Shown in pieces: positions 1 through 12,255 of a DNA stretch of 64,000 bases. The notes below the pieces were generated by a model. That model was not told the origin of the DNA, searched no databases, and saw only the letters and a list, made by a program, of their open reading frames with translations. The DNA is from Scedosporium boydii (taxonomy: Eukaryota > Ascomycota > Sordariomycetes > Microascales > Microascaceae): assembly GCA_002221725.1 (NCBI GenBank), contig NJFT01000051.1:124001-188000 (forward strand), written 5' to 3'. The position numbers and the translations under genes are program-made. How positions within the stretch are numbered: the first letter of the stretch is position 1; each line of letters begins with the position of its first letter.

Positions 1-312
1 ATTGAATCACCACGTCAAATCAATTACACGTGCCGACGTGGAACCTTCATATCGGACCGGGCTGGAAAGGGCGTACGGAACGCGAAAGATCTTAAAACTC
101 TTCCTTTCCCCAGATCACGAGAAGGACCGGCTTCGCTTTCCTCCGATCTTCTTTCGTCTCCTAGTCTACTGCTTCAATTGACAACTCGGGTTGACAGCGC
201 ACCGAGGGGGTGTTTATAATTTCTTTTTTTTCTTCTTACTCTCCTTCTTCATCTTTTGTGCCGCCTTCTTCCTTGCCTCCTTTAAGGGAATAGGTGTTTA
301 AAGGCATTCATC
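1..312. promoter_or_regulatory. Upstream region of the acyl-CoA thioesterase gene
   Basis: No open frame here is convincing. The last 100 bases before the start codon are strongly pyrimidine-rich (C and T tracts from about 217 to 285), which is typical of ascomycete core promoters and 5' leaders. I see no clear TATA box. The region is probably the promoter and 5' UTR of the gene starting at 313. This rests on position and composition only. Confidence 0.4.
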
Positions 313-1395
313 ATGAGTGGAAACGGACGACCTACGCTCTTGCGAACTCCGCCGGATGACCCGAATAAGGCGCCGCTCGAGAATGCCATTGAAATTGTAG
401 AACTGGGTGTCCTGGGACCTGTGAGTTATCGTCCCCGCCACTTCGAACCAAGCCTTCTTTTTGCTTCCTTGCACTCCCTCGACGAATCCGCCGTCCCTCC
501 CCGTCAGCGTCATGGAGCTGAAATCGGCTGACCTACCTCTGTTTGCCAGGACATGTTCACAAACGCCCGCCAGGCATGGCATCCCCCCGGCGCGCGCGGC
601 ATCTTCGGCGGCGTCCCCATAGCCCAAAGCATCGCGGCAGGCCAACGCACCGTCGACGAAGGCTTCGTGATCCACTCATGCCACTGCTACTTCCTCCTCG
701 CGGGCAACAACGCCATCCCCATCACATACCACGTCGAGCGAGTCCGCGACGGCCGCAGCTTCGCCACGCGCACCGTGCAAGCCCGCCAGCGCGGCCGATG
801 CATCTTCACGACGACGATGAGCTTCGTCAGGTCCGGATCGGGAGGGGAGAAGTTGATCAAGCACGCCGTAGGCATGAATCCTAACGAGAAGCGCCAGGGG
901 GCCGTAGACTCGACGGACGTCATCGAGTGGCAGGGCGTGACGGTCACGGGTGAGGGCTCGACACCCGAGAGGAGGAAGTGCACGCATTGGGTGAGGGCCA
1001 AGGGGAAGATCACCGGCGGGCAGGCGGCGCACATCGAGGCGTTGGCGTATATCACGGACTCATACTTTTTGGGCACCATCCCGCGGATCCATGGCATGTT
1101 TAAGGTGCCGCCTCCATCGGAACCTTCGTCGTTTAAACTAGGGATGATGGTGTCGCTCGATCATAGCATTTACTTCCATGAGCCTACGGCTATCAGGGCT
1201 GATGAGTGGATGTTTGCGGAGATGGAGAGCCCCTGGGCTGGTGATGGGAGGGGCGTAGTCACGCAGAGGGTGTTTTCGGCGGATGGGACGCTGTTGGTGA
1301 CGTGTGTGCAGGAGGGGGTATTGCGGTTGCAGCAGGAGCAGGAAGGGGAACGGGGGGAGAAGGGGGAGGAGGAGACGGGCAAGGCGAAGTTATAG
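313..1395 (+). CDS. Acyl-CoA thioesterase II (TesB/ACOT8-like), likely peroxisomal
   Basis: Two exons, 313-420 and 550-1395, separated by a 129-nt GTGAGT...CAG intron in phase 0, give 317 aa. Enzymes of this family hydrolyse acyl-CoA to free fatty acid and CoA and control CoA levels during peroxisomal beta-oxidation. The joined N-terminus reads through ELGVLGPDMFTNARQAW and FGGVPIAQS, matching the first hot-dog domain of TesB/ACOT8 thioesterases. Later, VSLDHSIYFHEP and a TQRVFSADGTLLVTC stretch match the second hot-dog domain, including its helix-start histidine region. The protein ends in Lys-Ala-Lys-Leu, so the last three residues, AKL, fit a type 1 peroxisomal signal. The ATG at 313 is chosen because it follows the CT-rich leader and splices in frame. 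The family call is firm; peroxisomal location is inferred from the terminal tripeptide. Confidence 0.88.
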
Positions 1396-3196
1396 ATGGA
1401 TACGGATTTCTGGCTTCATTTACATAGATGTTATACTTTTTTTTTTTGTTTTTGTAGGGATATTGAGCAGGTATGGTATATTAGAATTCGCTCATTTCGA
1501 TAACATAGATTAAGCTTCTATTCTGAAGAGTCCAAATCTCCATGGAGCACACATGACGCCTAGCTGTCTCCTTGATATGGCGAGGTAAAGGGGGTGTTCC
1601 ACGATCGTGCCCTCCATTCCAGAATTCCGCTCATAGTACCAGCTCTTTCTAAAAGAGCTGCTTACACTCCTCGAGAGACGTCTGCTCCTTGACCATGCCT
1701 GAGCCGAGAGGGAAAGAGAGAAAGAGAAGGGATGGGGAAGTTGTTGCCATCCGTGAGAAGGGACCTCGGAATACCTTTGTATCGAGGAATGGAAAGGGAC
1801 GACTGAGCAATGTGAGATTTCTACCGAGGTCCATCCCGCACAATCGCATAAACGTATCAAAATACCGGGGCAAGGTGTGTTTTTGATTATGGAAGGTACA
1901 ACCGTACATTCCTTCAAGAACGCCCGCCCGTGCCGGGTCCGCCAAGCCGAGGGAAGGAATACCCGGCGTCCCCACCATTCTCACACACAACGGTTTCAAC
2001 CCCGCTGCCGAAGCGCATCGGAGGATTAAAAGGGCAATTCACGCTTCAAGCCGGCAGGATGGAAATCTTATTCGACGAACGAATTGAAACGAGAAACATT
2101 CTCGAACAAAGGCTGCCCGTTTCTGGCTAAGGATACGATACGAGACCGGCTCTCAGCGCTCTTCTCTGAAAGAGAGCTTTGGATGCTCTCGCTTCACTTT
2201 CTTGCCCAGAACGCGGCAGCTTTCTTGACTCCGAATCTGTGGTTGAGATGCTGATCTCTATTTCTTCTGCAATTCGTTTCGAGTGCTTTCCTGAACTGTC
2301 TTCTCGTTCCCTTCTCCCTCTGCTTCCGGGAAGAAACATCACTTCAATTTCGATGACACTCGATCTGGCCGGAAACTGGCAAAAGGCAGTCCTCGAGTCC
2401 ATCAAGGAGTTGTTCCGACCAGAGGCGCGCAACATAAGCCTCAATAAGGGCCGTAACAACCAGCCCCTTGCCCACGGTCCTTCGCATGCGAGACTTGCCC
2501 GGACCGGACGCCCGGAGGTCCTTGCTTTGAGACGAGTTTGACAAATATTCGGTCGTCGCTATTTTATTAGCCAGATGAAGTTATTGATGTTATTATTGTG
2601 CGGTTGGTTCTATCTCGATTCTTCTAGACTCGGACATATTGAATGTGGAAGCCAGCATTTACACGACCTTGGCTCATCATTTCAACGATCGTGATCGCCC
2701 TCTTACCTACAGCAGGCGTCGATTACTGATTGGAAAAGAACTTGATCTGAGCACATCCAAGCCGTGGCTTTTATGATTTTCCTATTCCCTGTTATGCCTC
2801 GTCGGGTTCCCCTGTCGAGAGTGAGTCTCGGGTTGGTACCCCACAGTTCCCTCGAGCACTCGCTTGTGGCATCAGACACCAAGTGTTTCGACATCGCCAG
2901 ACCATTTTGGCCTTCCCAAATTGACTGCCCATCGTCTCAGATCAAGTGCAGTGCGGCAATGCTGCCCGTTCAAAATGGCTTGGGCCAACTCTGGAAGGCG
3001 ATCGTGGTATTTCCTACCCAGATTTGGCGCCCTTGCCAATAAGCTTGCACTTACAAGAGGTGTTCCTTAAAGTGAGCTGTCTGGAACACCTCACGTTCTC
3101 CTCTGCATTTCTCACCAAATTCCTTTCCTTTGTTGCCGCTTTCTCTTCTGCTTCGTTCTATTGATTTCTTCTTTTTTTTCTTTTCACGGAGGAAGG
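1396..3196. other. Intergenic region, no recognised gene
   Basis: About 1.8 kb between two genes on the same strand. It holds the thioesterase 3' UTR (T-rich at 1436-1455) and the promoter of the secreted hydrolase. Several 100 to 135-codon open frames lie on both strands between 1510 and 2544 but overlap one another, match no family I recognise and lack an associated start context or introns. The last 100 bases before 3197 are C/T-rich, as expected of a promoter. Confidence 0.5.
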
Positions 3197-3336
3197 ATGT
3201 CGAGCGTCCGTCCGTCCTTTTCTGCCCTGGTGGCACTTTTCTTCGCATTTCTCGTTGTTTTTGGCGCAGTGGTCGAGGCAGCGCCCCAGAATAACAACGG
3301 GAGGGGACGAGGCAGGAACAGAAACGGTGGGAACAG

Positions 3337-3379
<43 letters not shown>

Positions 3380-4411
3380 AATAACAATGGGAACGGGAAT
3401 GGGAATGGAAATACCGCTCGATTGACTGCCCAGGAGCAAGCAGCTCAAGTCCCCGATGGCATCTCCCAAGCCACTGATGGTTCCACTATTCTTGACACCA
3501 CAGTCAATGTGAAGTAAGTCTTGGTGATCACCACGTCATCGAAGTATATACATAGTGTATTGTATTATACGAAGAATACGCCGGCTAACCGTTTCCTTCT
3601 TCTCTAAAACAGTGGGCTGCCACTACGCTTCAAGATTAGCGGACCTGCCGACCAGTTCACGACCACCTCCGGCGTCGATGGAGGCACACAAGACCCCGGG
3701 GCCCAGGGCACTCTCGGTCTCAATGTCCTCCTGCACGGAGACGGCGGCCAATCTTTCTTCGACTTCCCCAATCAAGCTATCCAAGGAAACCTTGCGGGAG
3801 TTGCCGTCCTCGCTCCGGACCCGAACCTCTTCTGGGGTGGCGGCTCGGGTCTCGACCGTACTGACGGTGTCGAACACGCACAAGCCGTCAACGATCTTGT
3901 CCTCGATGTTCTTCCTCAAGTCATGGCCTTTAATAGCTCGAACGTCTTCTTCACTGGCGTCTCGGGCGGCTCTCTTCTCCTCTCGGGGTTCTTTATCCCG
4001 CAACATATGAGCAACTTCCAGGGTAACGGTGTGTTGCTGAACTGCGCTGCCATGGCACCCCAGGTCAACTTTGTCAACGGCGATGCGGTGGCCCAATCCA
4101 CCCGCATCCACTTCCAGAGTACGACCGGAGAACTCGACCTTCTTCGGGAGTCTATCCCCGAGTCTATCGTCGCCTATGAGCAGCTCGCTTCGAATGCCGG
4201 TCTGAGCAACGCTGAGATTAATGCTTTGCAGACTGTTGATAACTCGCCCAATGGTGGACACTGCGAGTTCGACGAGCAAGGATTCGTTAGTGGAATCCAG
4301 CTCATGGCGGATAACTTTGCCAACATTATGCAGGGAGGGAATGGTAATGTGAACGGCATCGGAAACGTATTGAATGGTGTGGTTGGGAATGAGAACCTGG
4401 TATTTGCCTGA
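3197..4411 (+). CDS. Secreted alpha/beta-hydrolase-like protein with Asn-rich N-terminal linker
   Basis: Exons 3197-3513 and 3613-4411 (intron GTAAGT...CAG) give 371 aa. Residues 1-28 form a clear signal peptide (ALVALFFAFLVVFGAVVEA), followed by a low-complexity Asn/Gly/Arg linker (about 30-75) encoded partly by an (AAC)n run. The body has a glycine-rich LLHGDGGQ loop (about 146-152) that could be an oxyanion hole, and a nucleophile-elbow-like GVSGG (221-225), so it resembles a serine hydrolase fold. Related secreted fungal proteins are often labelled 'cyclin-like F-box' in databases, which nothing here supports. The second in-frame ATG (3197) is preferred to the upstream one because it places the signal peptide at the N-terminus. 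The substrate is unknown; the secretion call is strong and the enzyme call moderate. Confidence 0.72.
3338..3388 (+). repeat. (AAC)n trinucleotide microsatellite inside a coding exon
   Basis: About 14 near-perfect AAC units followed by AAT/AAC interruptions. In frame it encodes an uninterrupted run of about 17 asparagines in the linker after the signal peptide of the secreted hydrolase-like protein. Length should vary between strains without shifting the frame. Confidence 0.9.
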
Positions 4412-4636
4412 GAAATGGCTGCCAGAGAGAAAAAAAAAAGGAGAAAAACACCATGCATCTTTTGGAACTAAGTAAATATCTATCGAGGCATCTAGAGCAT
4501 GCATGAAACATGAGAAGTATGCAACTGCAAAATATATACAATTTCTCATCATTATCCGCGTTTCTCTCCCTCAAAGCTAATAAATGTGACAACATGAGAG
4601 GCAATTTTTTTTTTTTTACAAATGAAGCAACAGTAT

Positions 4637-6845
4637 TTACAGCTTCGCGCCCTTGGCCCTCCTGGCCTCCTTCTCCTTATCCCTCAACATCCTCCTAAGA
4701 ATCTTACCGCTAGGGCTCTTAGGAATGACGTCGATGAACTCGATACCACCCTTAAGCCACTTATGCCTAGCCTTGTGGTCCTCGACGTACTTGGCAATTG
4801 CCTTCGCCACATGGTCCTCGGGATGGGCCGCGGCGTGGGTACCCCTGACGACGTAGGCCTTAGGGACTTCGCCAGCGCGGTCGTCGGGGACCTGGATGAC
4901 GGCGCAGTCGGAGACGAACTCATGGGTGAGGAGGTGGGCCTCGAGCTCAGCGGGGGCGACTTGGTGGCCCTACGAAGTAGGTATTTCAGTTTTAGTGATC
5001 ACGCAAGAGGAAGAAAAATGGCGCGCGGGCAAATGGCAGATAAAATGGAGCGATGGGGACGTAAAAAAATAAAGAAGGGGGAGTGGGGGTGTTGTTCCTT
5101 CGGACATACCTTAACCTTGATGAGCTCCTTGATGCGATCCACAATGACAAGATGCTCGTTGCCCGACGGCGCGATTCGAATGACAACTTCATCGCCTGTC
5201 TTGATCCACCTGCCGTCGTCGTGGTGCACGAACGTCTCGGCGTTGGCCTTTTCGTTGTGCAGGTATCCCAAAACCACCGAGGGGCTCTGCACGAGCAGTT
5301 CGCCGGGGGTCTCGGGCGTCGTGACCTCGTTGCCCTCGAAGTCGATGATCTTGGCCTTGGCGCCGGGTACGAGGGATCCAGAGGTTCCGGGGTGACGGTC
5401 CTCCTCGCTGGTGGTGCAGACGACGGTGGCGGTCTCGGTCATGCCATAGCCTTGGCAGAGGCGCAGGTCGGGGTAGATCTGGAGGACCTCGTCGATAGTT
5501 TCGCTTCCGAGAGGGGCGGCGCCGCTGTAGAGGATGCGTAGGGAGGAGAGGTCATATTGGGAGGCAAGTTTTTGGTTTCGGAGGAGGGCGATGATGATGG
5601 GAGGAACCTGTGGGTGAGGTGAGTTAGCAGGTTGTTGGGGAAATGGTCGATTGGAAAGTCGGGCTGATTTGGCAGAGAACTTACAATGCACATTTGTCGA
5701 ATCTTGAAGTTTTGGACGGCGGCGAGGAGCGTCTTGAGGTCAAACTTGGGCAGGACGATGATCTCGTCTCCCCTGTAGGTACCGACGTGGCATATTACGA
5801 CGAGGGCGTAGATGTGGCTGAATGGTAGGAGACCCAGAGATACCTGCGTTCCCACCCTGTTCTGCTTGCGGGGAACGCTCTCGTAGGTGGTGACTTGCAA
5901 AATGTTCGCAATGACGTTGGCATGAGCGATCATTACCGCTTTCTACTCCCAACGCCCCTCGATCATTAGCTTATACAGATTTCGCGATTGAATGAACCCA
6001 GCCAGCCAACATGCCAGACCGGGGAGGGGGCCATGAAACACATACCGGTAATCCAGAGGTGCCGCTCGAGTAGCACAGGTATGCAGGTTGCCTAGCACCC
6101 TGTCCCTTAGTCCACTTCAGAGGCTCGATCTCGGGCAACTTCTGTCCTTCACGGACGAGTTCATCCACGGTAACGAATCCGGCGGCCTTGACGCCGGGGA
6201 CCTCGAGGAGGAAAACCCTGTCGCGGCGAAGGCCAGCGCCGTCGGCAGCCTTGAGGGCGGTCTCGAGGAGGGGCATGCAAGTGAAGAGCGCGACGGCACC
6301 GGAGGACTTGAGCTGGTGCTCGAGCTCCTGGGCGGAGTAGGCGGCGCTGGCGGGGGTGACGATGCCGGACAGGCGGTGGACGGCGTGCGAGAGGGGGACA
6401 TAATCAATCTAAACGAGACGAGGGATCAGGTTTTAGCGAGTGTCCTCAAGAGGTGCAGAATTTGGAAAGGGGGTGCGGATGGCTTACAGCGTTGACGGAG
6501 AATACTGCTACAACCTTCTCCCAGGGGGTCGCGTCGTTGGGGGCGAACTCAAGCCGCTTGCCGATTGCGCGGGACAGGAAGTTGGTACGTTCCTTGGTCT
6601 CTTGAGCGGTGTAAGTCTTGCCGGTGATACCGCAGGTATACGGGTTCCGGGACTCGCGAAGCGGCTCGCGGTTGTAGGTCTCATCGTTCATGAACTGCTC
6701 GATGGTAATGGAATCGGGGACCGCTAAGTTCGGGGGCGGGGGTTAGTAAACAGAATAATGGATCGGGGATGCTTCTCTCGCGTATGTTTTGTGTGTATCA
6801 CGAACCAGGGAGCGCGGGGACCCAGGAAGGCGGGTAGAAAACCAT
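4637..6845 (-). CDS. 4-coumarate/acyl-CoA ligase family enzyme (ANL superfamily), likely peroxisomal
   Basis: Six exons on the minus strand: 6806-6845, 6488-6723, 6046-6408, 5685-5942, 5110-5607 and 4637-4969, giving 575 aa with every junction in phase. The enzyme should activate a carboxylic acid with ATP to an acyl-adenylate and transfer it to CoA. The adenylate-binding P-loop YSSGTSGLPKAV spans an intron (about 205-217). GYGMTETAT lies at 352-360, RWIKTGDEV is the conserved aspartate motif, and VDRIKELIKVKGHQVAPAEL is the hinge and C-terminal lysine region. The N-terminus, MVFYPPSWVP, is typical of fungal 4CL-like proteins and comes from a 40-nt first exon with a GTTCGT donor. The C-terminus is AKL, a type 1 peroxisomal signal. 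The acid used (fatty, aromatic or other) cannot be told from sequence. Confidence 0.9.
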
Positions 6846-9800
6846 TGTTGCTTATTTATGAGCGATGGCTCTTCTTTCCTCTCTGTCCTTTTTGGAGGAT
6901 TTCTTTTTACACGAGGCGAACGTTGCACAGCGAGAGGGGAGCAAAGAAGAAGCGTGGATGGCTGGCTGGCAATAGAACGTCCCCTCCAAATGTAGGGGTT
7001 GCTCCTTAAACAAGAAAATGAGGGTCTAATACAAGCTAGAACGGGAATCAAATAGCGCTGAACTCCAAGCTCGCGAGACACTTAAAACGACAAACCGGGG
7101 GGAGCTTTTAAAGCGGTCAAGGGAATAACAGAATATATCGAGGACAGAGACAAAGACGTCGCATCGCCGAAGGGGGCCCCAAGCCTCGGATTATCTACTT
7201 TTGTACTTGCCTCGACTGCATTAGCCGCGCTCTAGAGCCTCTCACTATCCCCGTTCAGAGAAGTTCCGAGGCACCTTGGCAAAACCCCACGCTAAAGAGT
7301 CTAAAGACCGGTGCCTGGTGGGTAGAAATTCTATGTTTCTGGGTCGAGATCTGGGGGCACTGAGCTCCCCGCATTCTCCACAGCAACCCCAGAACCCTGG
7401 TCGACCATCGCCTCGGCTGGCGAAGTCGGTATTCGGCATACGCTACTTCTAGCGACTTGATAGGTGCATTAAGCTGCGTCGCATCGCCCAAGTACAAGGA
7501 CAAGTAGTTGTCGCCGACTCGCCCAACCATAGCTTCGCTACTCCATCCAAATCTAACTTTGTTGCGCACGTCATCTCCTCCCGTATTACCAAAGGAGATC
7601 TCTTCCATGGTGATTGGCTTTTCTGTCGATAAAGCCCCGAAATATCTCCACACTCCTGCCACGATGCCACGATGCCCAGCAATTTAAAGGGGGCTCCAGC
7701 GCTGCTTGCCCCCCCAGCCGACTCGTGCTTCAGTGCGACCACCATCTCGCCAGCGGAGGCGGAGCCGAGCAGGCACACCGGCTGAGGGGAACGGGACTCG
7801 TATGTTATTTTGTGACGTCTTCATCCTTTTTATTGTTGTTGTCTTGTATTGTGCTCAGCTCAATTTCCCCACTTGCTGCAGTCGTGGGGATATGCTGGAA
7901 GGCTAGTTGGAGTAACCACTTCGGAGTAAACTAGCGTCCGAGTTAAATCCTGCTTCTTGGTTAACACCATCTCTTGTTGATTACAATACATTACCTCGCC
8001 CTCAGCTCTATCTTGAAACTCGGGACATCTTCGTACGAACCGCTGTTCGTGTCGTGGCGGTGATGATTTGGACGTGGCGTTACTTACCTCTTCACACAAT
8101 GGCATTGTGTCTGCCCTAGGAGGCTAGGAAGTTTCCTTTGTTCCTGTGCAAACATTATTATCTGATAAAAGAGTATGGCGACGTTCTCATACCTCGTACC
8201 TCTCTTTCTGTGGCTGGAGAGGGGAGCCGAGGTTCGCCGAGACTCGGCAGGTTTTGGTTTGTACGACGGAGCGGGCTTCGGTGGGTGTGTAATCGGTGTA
8301 AGAGTCTGAGAGTTGAGACTATGATAATTGTAGCCGGTTGAGCCATCCATGGGGAATCAAAGGAATCAGCTTTAGGAGGAAAGAAAAGTAAACCAAGAGG
8401 AAACTTGGCCCTTTTCTCTAATCTAGCCTGCTGCCTTTGGCACTCTATCTTGATTGTTTCAGACAGACATCAAAACGCTTCCAACAACAACAACTCAGCC
8501 TGGAGATACAATAATGGTGATGCCTTCACTCAGATATCCCCAAAGAAAGAACAAAACAGACGGGAAAGAAAGAGCTGCGCAAATCAATATCTTCATATAG
8601 GTTCCTAAAAATACAATGGACACCTCAAGATATCCCACTCCTTCCAGGGAATCCATTCCTCATCGTACTTTCCTTTAGAACAACTCCAATCAGTGGAGGC
8701 AGGAAGCTTCACTCGCCATCGTGCCTTCTCTTACAATCTGTAAATACCTTCACAAATAGCTCTTCCCTCCAGTTTGGATAAATCATCAGGGTTTAACTAC
8801 AAATACAAATTGCCTGTGCCTTTATGCTCTCCCTCTCTCTTCTTTTCTCTACTAGAACATCTCGCATCTGCACCTCGTGTCTGCACCTCACGTCTACATC
8901 TTGCATTCACAGCTCTCATCTTTCATCCCAATCCTAACCTTATCCATCTGAGATATCCAATTCTCTATGCTGTGAATGCTTCCCAAGCAATCTGAAGTTA
9001 TTCACAGATACCAGTTTCCTCTTGACATCTCATTTTCCCATCTCATTCCATCAATTGGTAAGTATTTGTGCCTCGTGCACTCGCTCCTCAACTGCTTCCC
9101 AGATCGAGGGAAGGTGCACCTCTCTTGCACCCTATGATTACAATTTCCTAACAAATCCCACTCTAGTTTTTTTTCTTCTTCCTCTTCTCCCATTTTCTTT
9201 TTTCTCTTCTACGAATCGAACTTTTCCCCCACAAGCGTTCCATCATCAGTTGGAACTTCTATCGAAGCTCGTTGCCCTTGCCTGCTTTGAAGCGATCTCA
9301 CCACACCTATAGGTACAAGAAGACTCCCCCTTCACCATTTCACCTGCTATCTAAAGGTAAGTCTGGTCCTACAGCCCCTCTTGTAGAGGATCTTCTATTA
9401 GACTCGAAGTGGTGATCGTTTCTAACGACTTTCTAGGCTGTCGGCTCTTGGTGTCTTCCGGATATTGCCATCGGTGACTTAGGGTATGAGTGGTTCTTTT
9501 GGAGCTGGAGACAGCATTTCCTAGACATGTCACGCCCTGAAACCACTGACCTTGGCATCTCTTGCCTTGCTCCTCCCTCCCCTCATAAAATATATTTAAC
9601 CGAGCCATTTTGATTTCGAGCTCTATCTTGAAGTCCTGGGAGAGGCCAGCCCTTGACTTCACAGCTCGATGCCCATGCCCAGATACCTCCCCTGCACTTC
9701 AACGCCTTCTCCCCAGTATTGTTTTTACAACTCTATTGTTTGCATGATCGTCACATACTCCTGTTTTCAGTCGTCATGTTTGTTTCGTTTTCTGCCCTTT

Positions 9801-9912
9801 GATTCTGTTTCTTCAGTCTCATTTTGATCCGAATGGGAGAGCTAATCTGTTACCTCTAGGATTGTCGCACTATATACCGACTGCAATACCTATCTGAAAG
9901 GCAGTTGTTGTC
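6846..9912. other. Long divergent intergenic region (CoA ligase / AlkB-like gene)
   Basis: About 3.1 kb separates two divergently read genes. No family-recognisable protein is present; frames such as 7255-7662 (-) and 8084-8350 (-) look random. From about 8800 to 9360 the plus strand is very C/T-rich, with repeated 'catct'/'cacctc' words and two GGTAAGT donor-like sites (near 9058 and 9355). This suggests a long, possibly spliced 5' leader for the downstream AlkB-like gene. That is an inference from composition and splice-like words. Confidence 0.4.
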
Positions 9913-12255
9913 ATGGCGGCGGTTGCTGTGAAGAGACTGGCCCCCTCGGAGACCAGTGGCCCCTTGAGCAAGCGCTCGAGGAAGAGCGGTGGTGCCAGAT
10001 GCGTTCTTAAGAGTCTGCTGAATGAGAGCGCGGTGCTTCTGCCACAACCTCGGGGCTCCCCTCCCGTATGGGCTGACAAGAGACAAGGTCTTTGCAGTGC
10101 CCTTCCTTACTATAAAGGATATCAATCTGGAGGATACATTTCCGGAAATGTTTTGATGGGGAGCTTGCTGGATGGATTCCCAGCTGAGAGAGACTTGGTT
10201 GACCCTAATGGCGTCATCATTATGAATATGTGAGTGATTTGTCTACTTCAAAAGGGTGCATATATGAAGTGAAAGTAAGTCACTAATAAATGGCAATAGT
10301 GGAGGTGGTCGTGATGTCGCGGAGGGTGCCACCTCCAACACAAGGGAGCGCCAGCGAGACCAAGGTTGGCCATTGATGTTGAGAGGTTCCTTGCAAGCCC
10401 TGGCAAAGAACCAGTATATCGGCATTGTAGTTGGTAAGTGCTAAAACAAAGACTTAACTGCTTGCGCTATGGAAGATTCCAGCTACTAACATCATCTCTA
10501 GGCGAGATGAGCCCCTTGATGCCATCTAAGATGCCCCATGCCTATAACGTCTTGGACTGGTACTTCATCACTGACATCTGGGCTGAGAAAGATGTCAATG
10601 GTTTCAAATTCTGGAAGATGAAGCTGGAGATTGTTAACCCCGAAAATGAATCTTGGTGGGTGCCAGAGGGCACGACGGTCTCTCCCAGCCCTCGTCCTGG
10701 AGACTACAAAGCCCCGATCCAGCACTGTGAGGTTTGCCGGAAGCCATCCAAGCAGATCTTTTACCAAACGTGGACCTGCCTCAACTACCCCTGCTCGGCC
10801 TTCTTCAATCTTGGTAACGTCAAGTTTGCCGATCTCAAATATTCCCAGAAGTTTCTGAAGGAGAGGACCACCTACATCGGAAAGGAGCCCGAGGTAGCTG
10901 GCGGCGCGAGGGAGTTTCCGCCCAGCCTTGTCCCGGCTCTCCCAACCATTGCCGAAGGAGATGCTGGCACTGAGAAGTACCTGAAGCAGGGCCTTGTCTG
11001 TCCCAGGTGCTTTGGTTGTTCTCCTCGGAGCCATTGGGCGGGATGGTTCTGCGACACGCCGGGCTGTGGCTTTAAGTTTGAGAGCACCATGAGGCCCATC
11101 GCAATTTCTAAGATTGACAATAGCGCTATCAGAATGAGCTTCGGGACCCGAAAGCTTAAGCGCCACGAGGGCATGGTCGGAATGTCCAGCAGCTTCAGCA
11201 CGGAAGGCTACGAGGTCACCGTCACTCCTCTCCTTGACCTTCTCAATGGAGAGTCGAACCCCAAGCGAGCTGTTGGCATTCTCGCCCATTTCCGCCCTTC
11301 CGGCCAGACCAGGGCTGCGCTCAACGGAGCAGACGACAGCTTCCACGATCTCCACGAGCATGCAACCAAGGATGACTGGATGCGCCTGCCGGTCAGACAC
11401 AAGGGTGGTAAGTATCGAGACCCCGCACGCGTTTCTTTCGCTGATGATGAGAGCTGACACCATTTATAGGCAAGAGCGAAATCATCACCAGTCATTTCGC
11501 ACAGAACTACGGCGCCCAATATAAATACGTCGTCTCCGTGGCCTCTAAGAGCTTCAGTGATGCCCCTGACACCGTCCTCCGTGCTCTCTTGCGAATGAGG
11601 TGGGCCGGCAAGCAGGCCATTGATCATGCGGAGAAGTCGGTGAAAGAGTTGGAGGGCAATGGAAAAGTCGGGATTGCCCAGTCCCTGGAGTTCAGTTTTG
11701 TTGAGTTTAATGAGCTCCTTGCCCTCGGCTATTTTGAGGATGATAAAATTAACGTAAGTCAACAACTTGTTATATCCATCTTTACTACCTGTAAGGCAAG
11801 TTCTGACGATTATCCAGTGGCATGATGACGGTGAGGATACGCTGGGCCCAACCGTGGCCACGATCTCTCTGGGTTCGCCCTCAACCATGTCTTTCCGTCC
11901 CAAGCTCAAAGGCAAAAATAAAAGGGGCAACAACTCGGTGTTCGACTTGCACTTGTTCCATGGCGACATTGTGGTCATGCATGGCACTGACATCCACAGG
12001 TGCTACGAAGTGAGTCTTTGGGATTTCCGGTTTTGCATTCCCTGGAGTTCGTGCTAATCGTCCCCCCCCCCCTTCCCCTCTTAGCACCGGGTTATTCCTC
12101 ACGGAAAGCGGCGATTTGCTCTCACCAGCCGCCATATTAGCCTTGACAAGCTCGACACGGACGAAGACCGCCGACTTGCGCAAGAGCTTGGTGCCATTCC
12201 GGAGAGGGCCCAGCACGCCGACTTTCTCACCGGTCCTAACCAGCCGACGGCCTAG
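9913..12255 (+). CDS. AlkB-like 2OG-Fe(II) dioxygenase with duplicated cysteine (zinc-ribbon-like) motifs
   Basis: Six exons: 9913-10229, 10300-10433, 10502-11407, 11470-11753, 11818-12009 and 12085-12255, giving 667 aa. The C-terminal part carries the AlkB double-stranded beta-helix: WHDDGE gives H549-x-D551 of the iron triad, YEHRV gives the distal His (612), and RRFALTSRHI (620-629) gives the 2-oxoglutarate-binding arginine region. AlkB proteins oxidatively remove alkyl groups from DNA, RNA or protein. Upstream are two similar Cys clusters, C226-x2-C229 ... WTC243-x4-C248 and C317-x2-C320-x2-C323 ... WFC334-x4-C339, likely metal-binding and possibly nucleic-acid-binding. The protein is about three times longer than a minimal AlkB. 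Substrate is unknown; the dioxygenase call is strong. Confidence 0.87.

Noticed and set aside
7255..7662. 135-codon minus-strand frame between the CoA ligase and AlkB-like genes
   Set aside because: No known motif and no convincing start context; left as intergenic.
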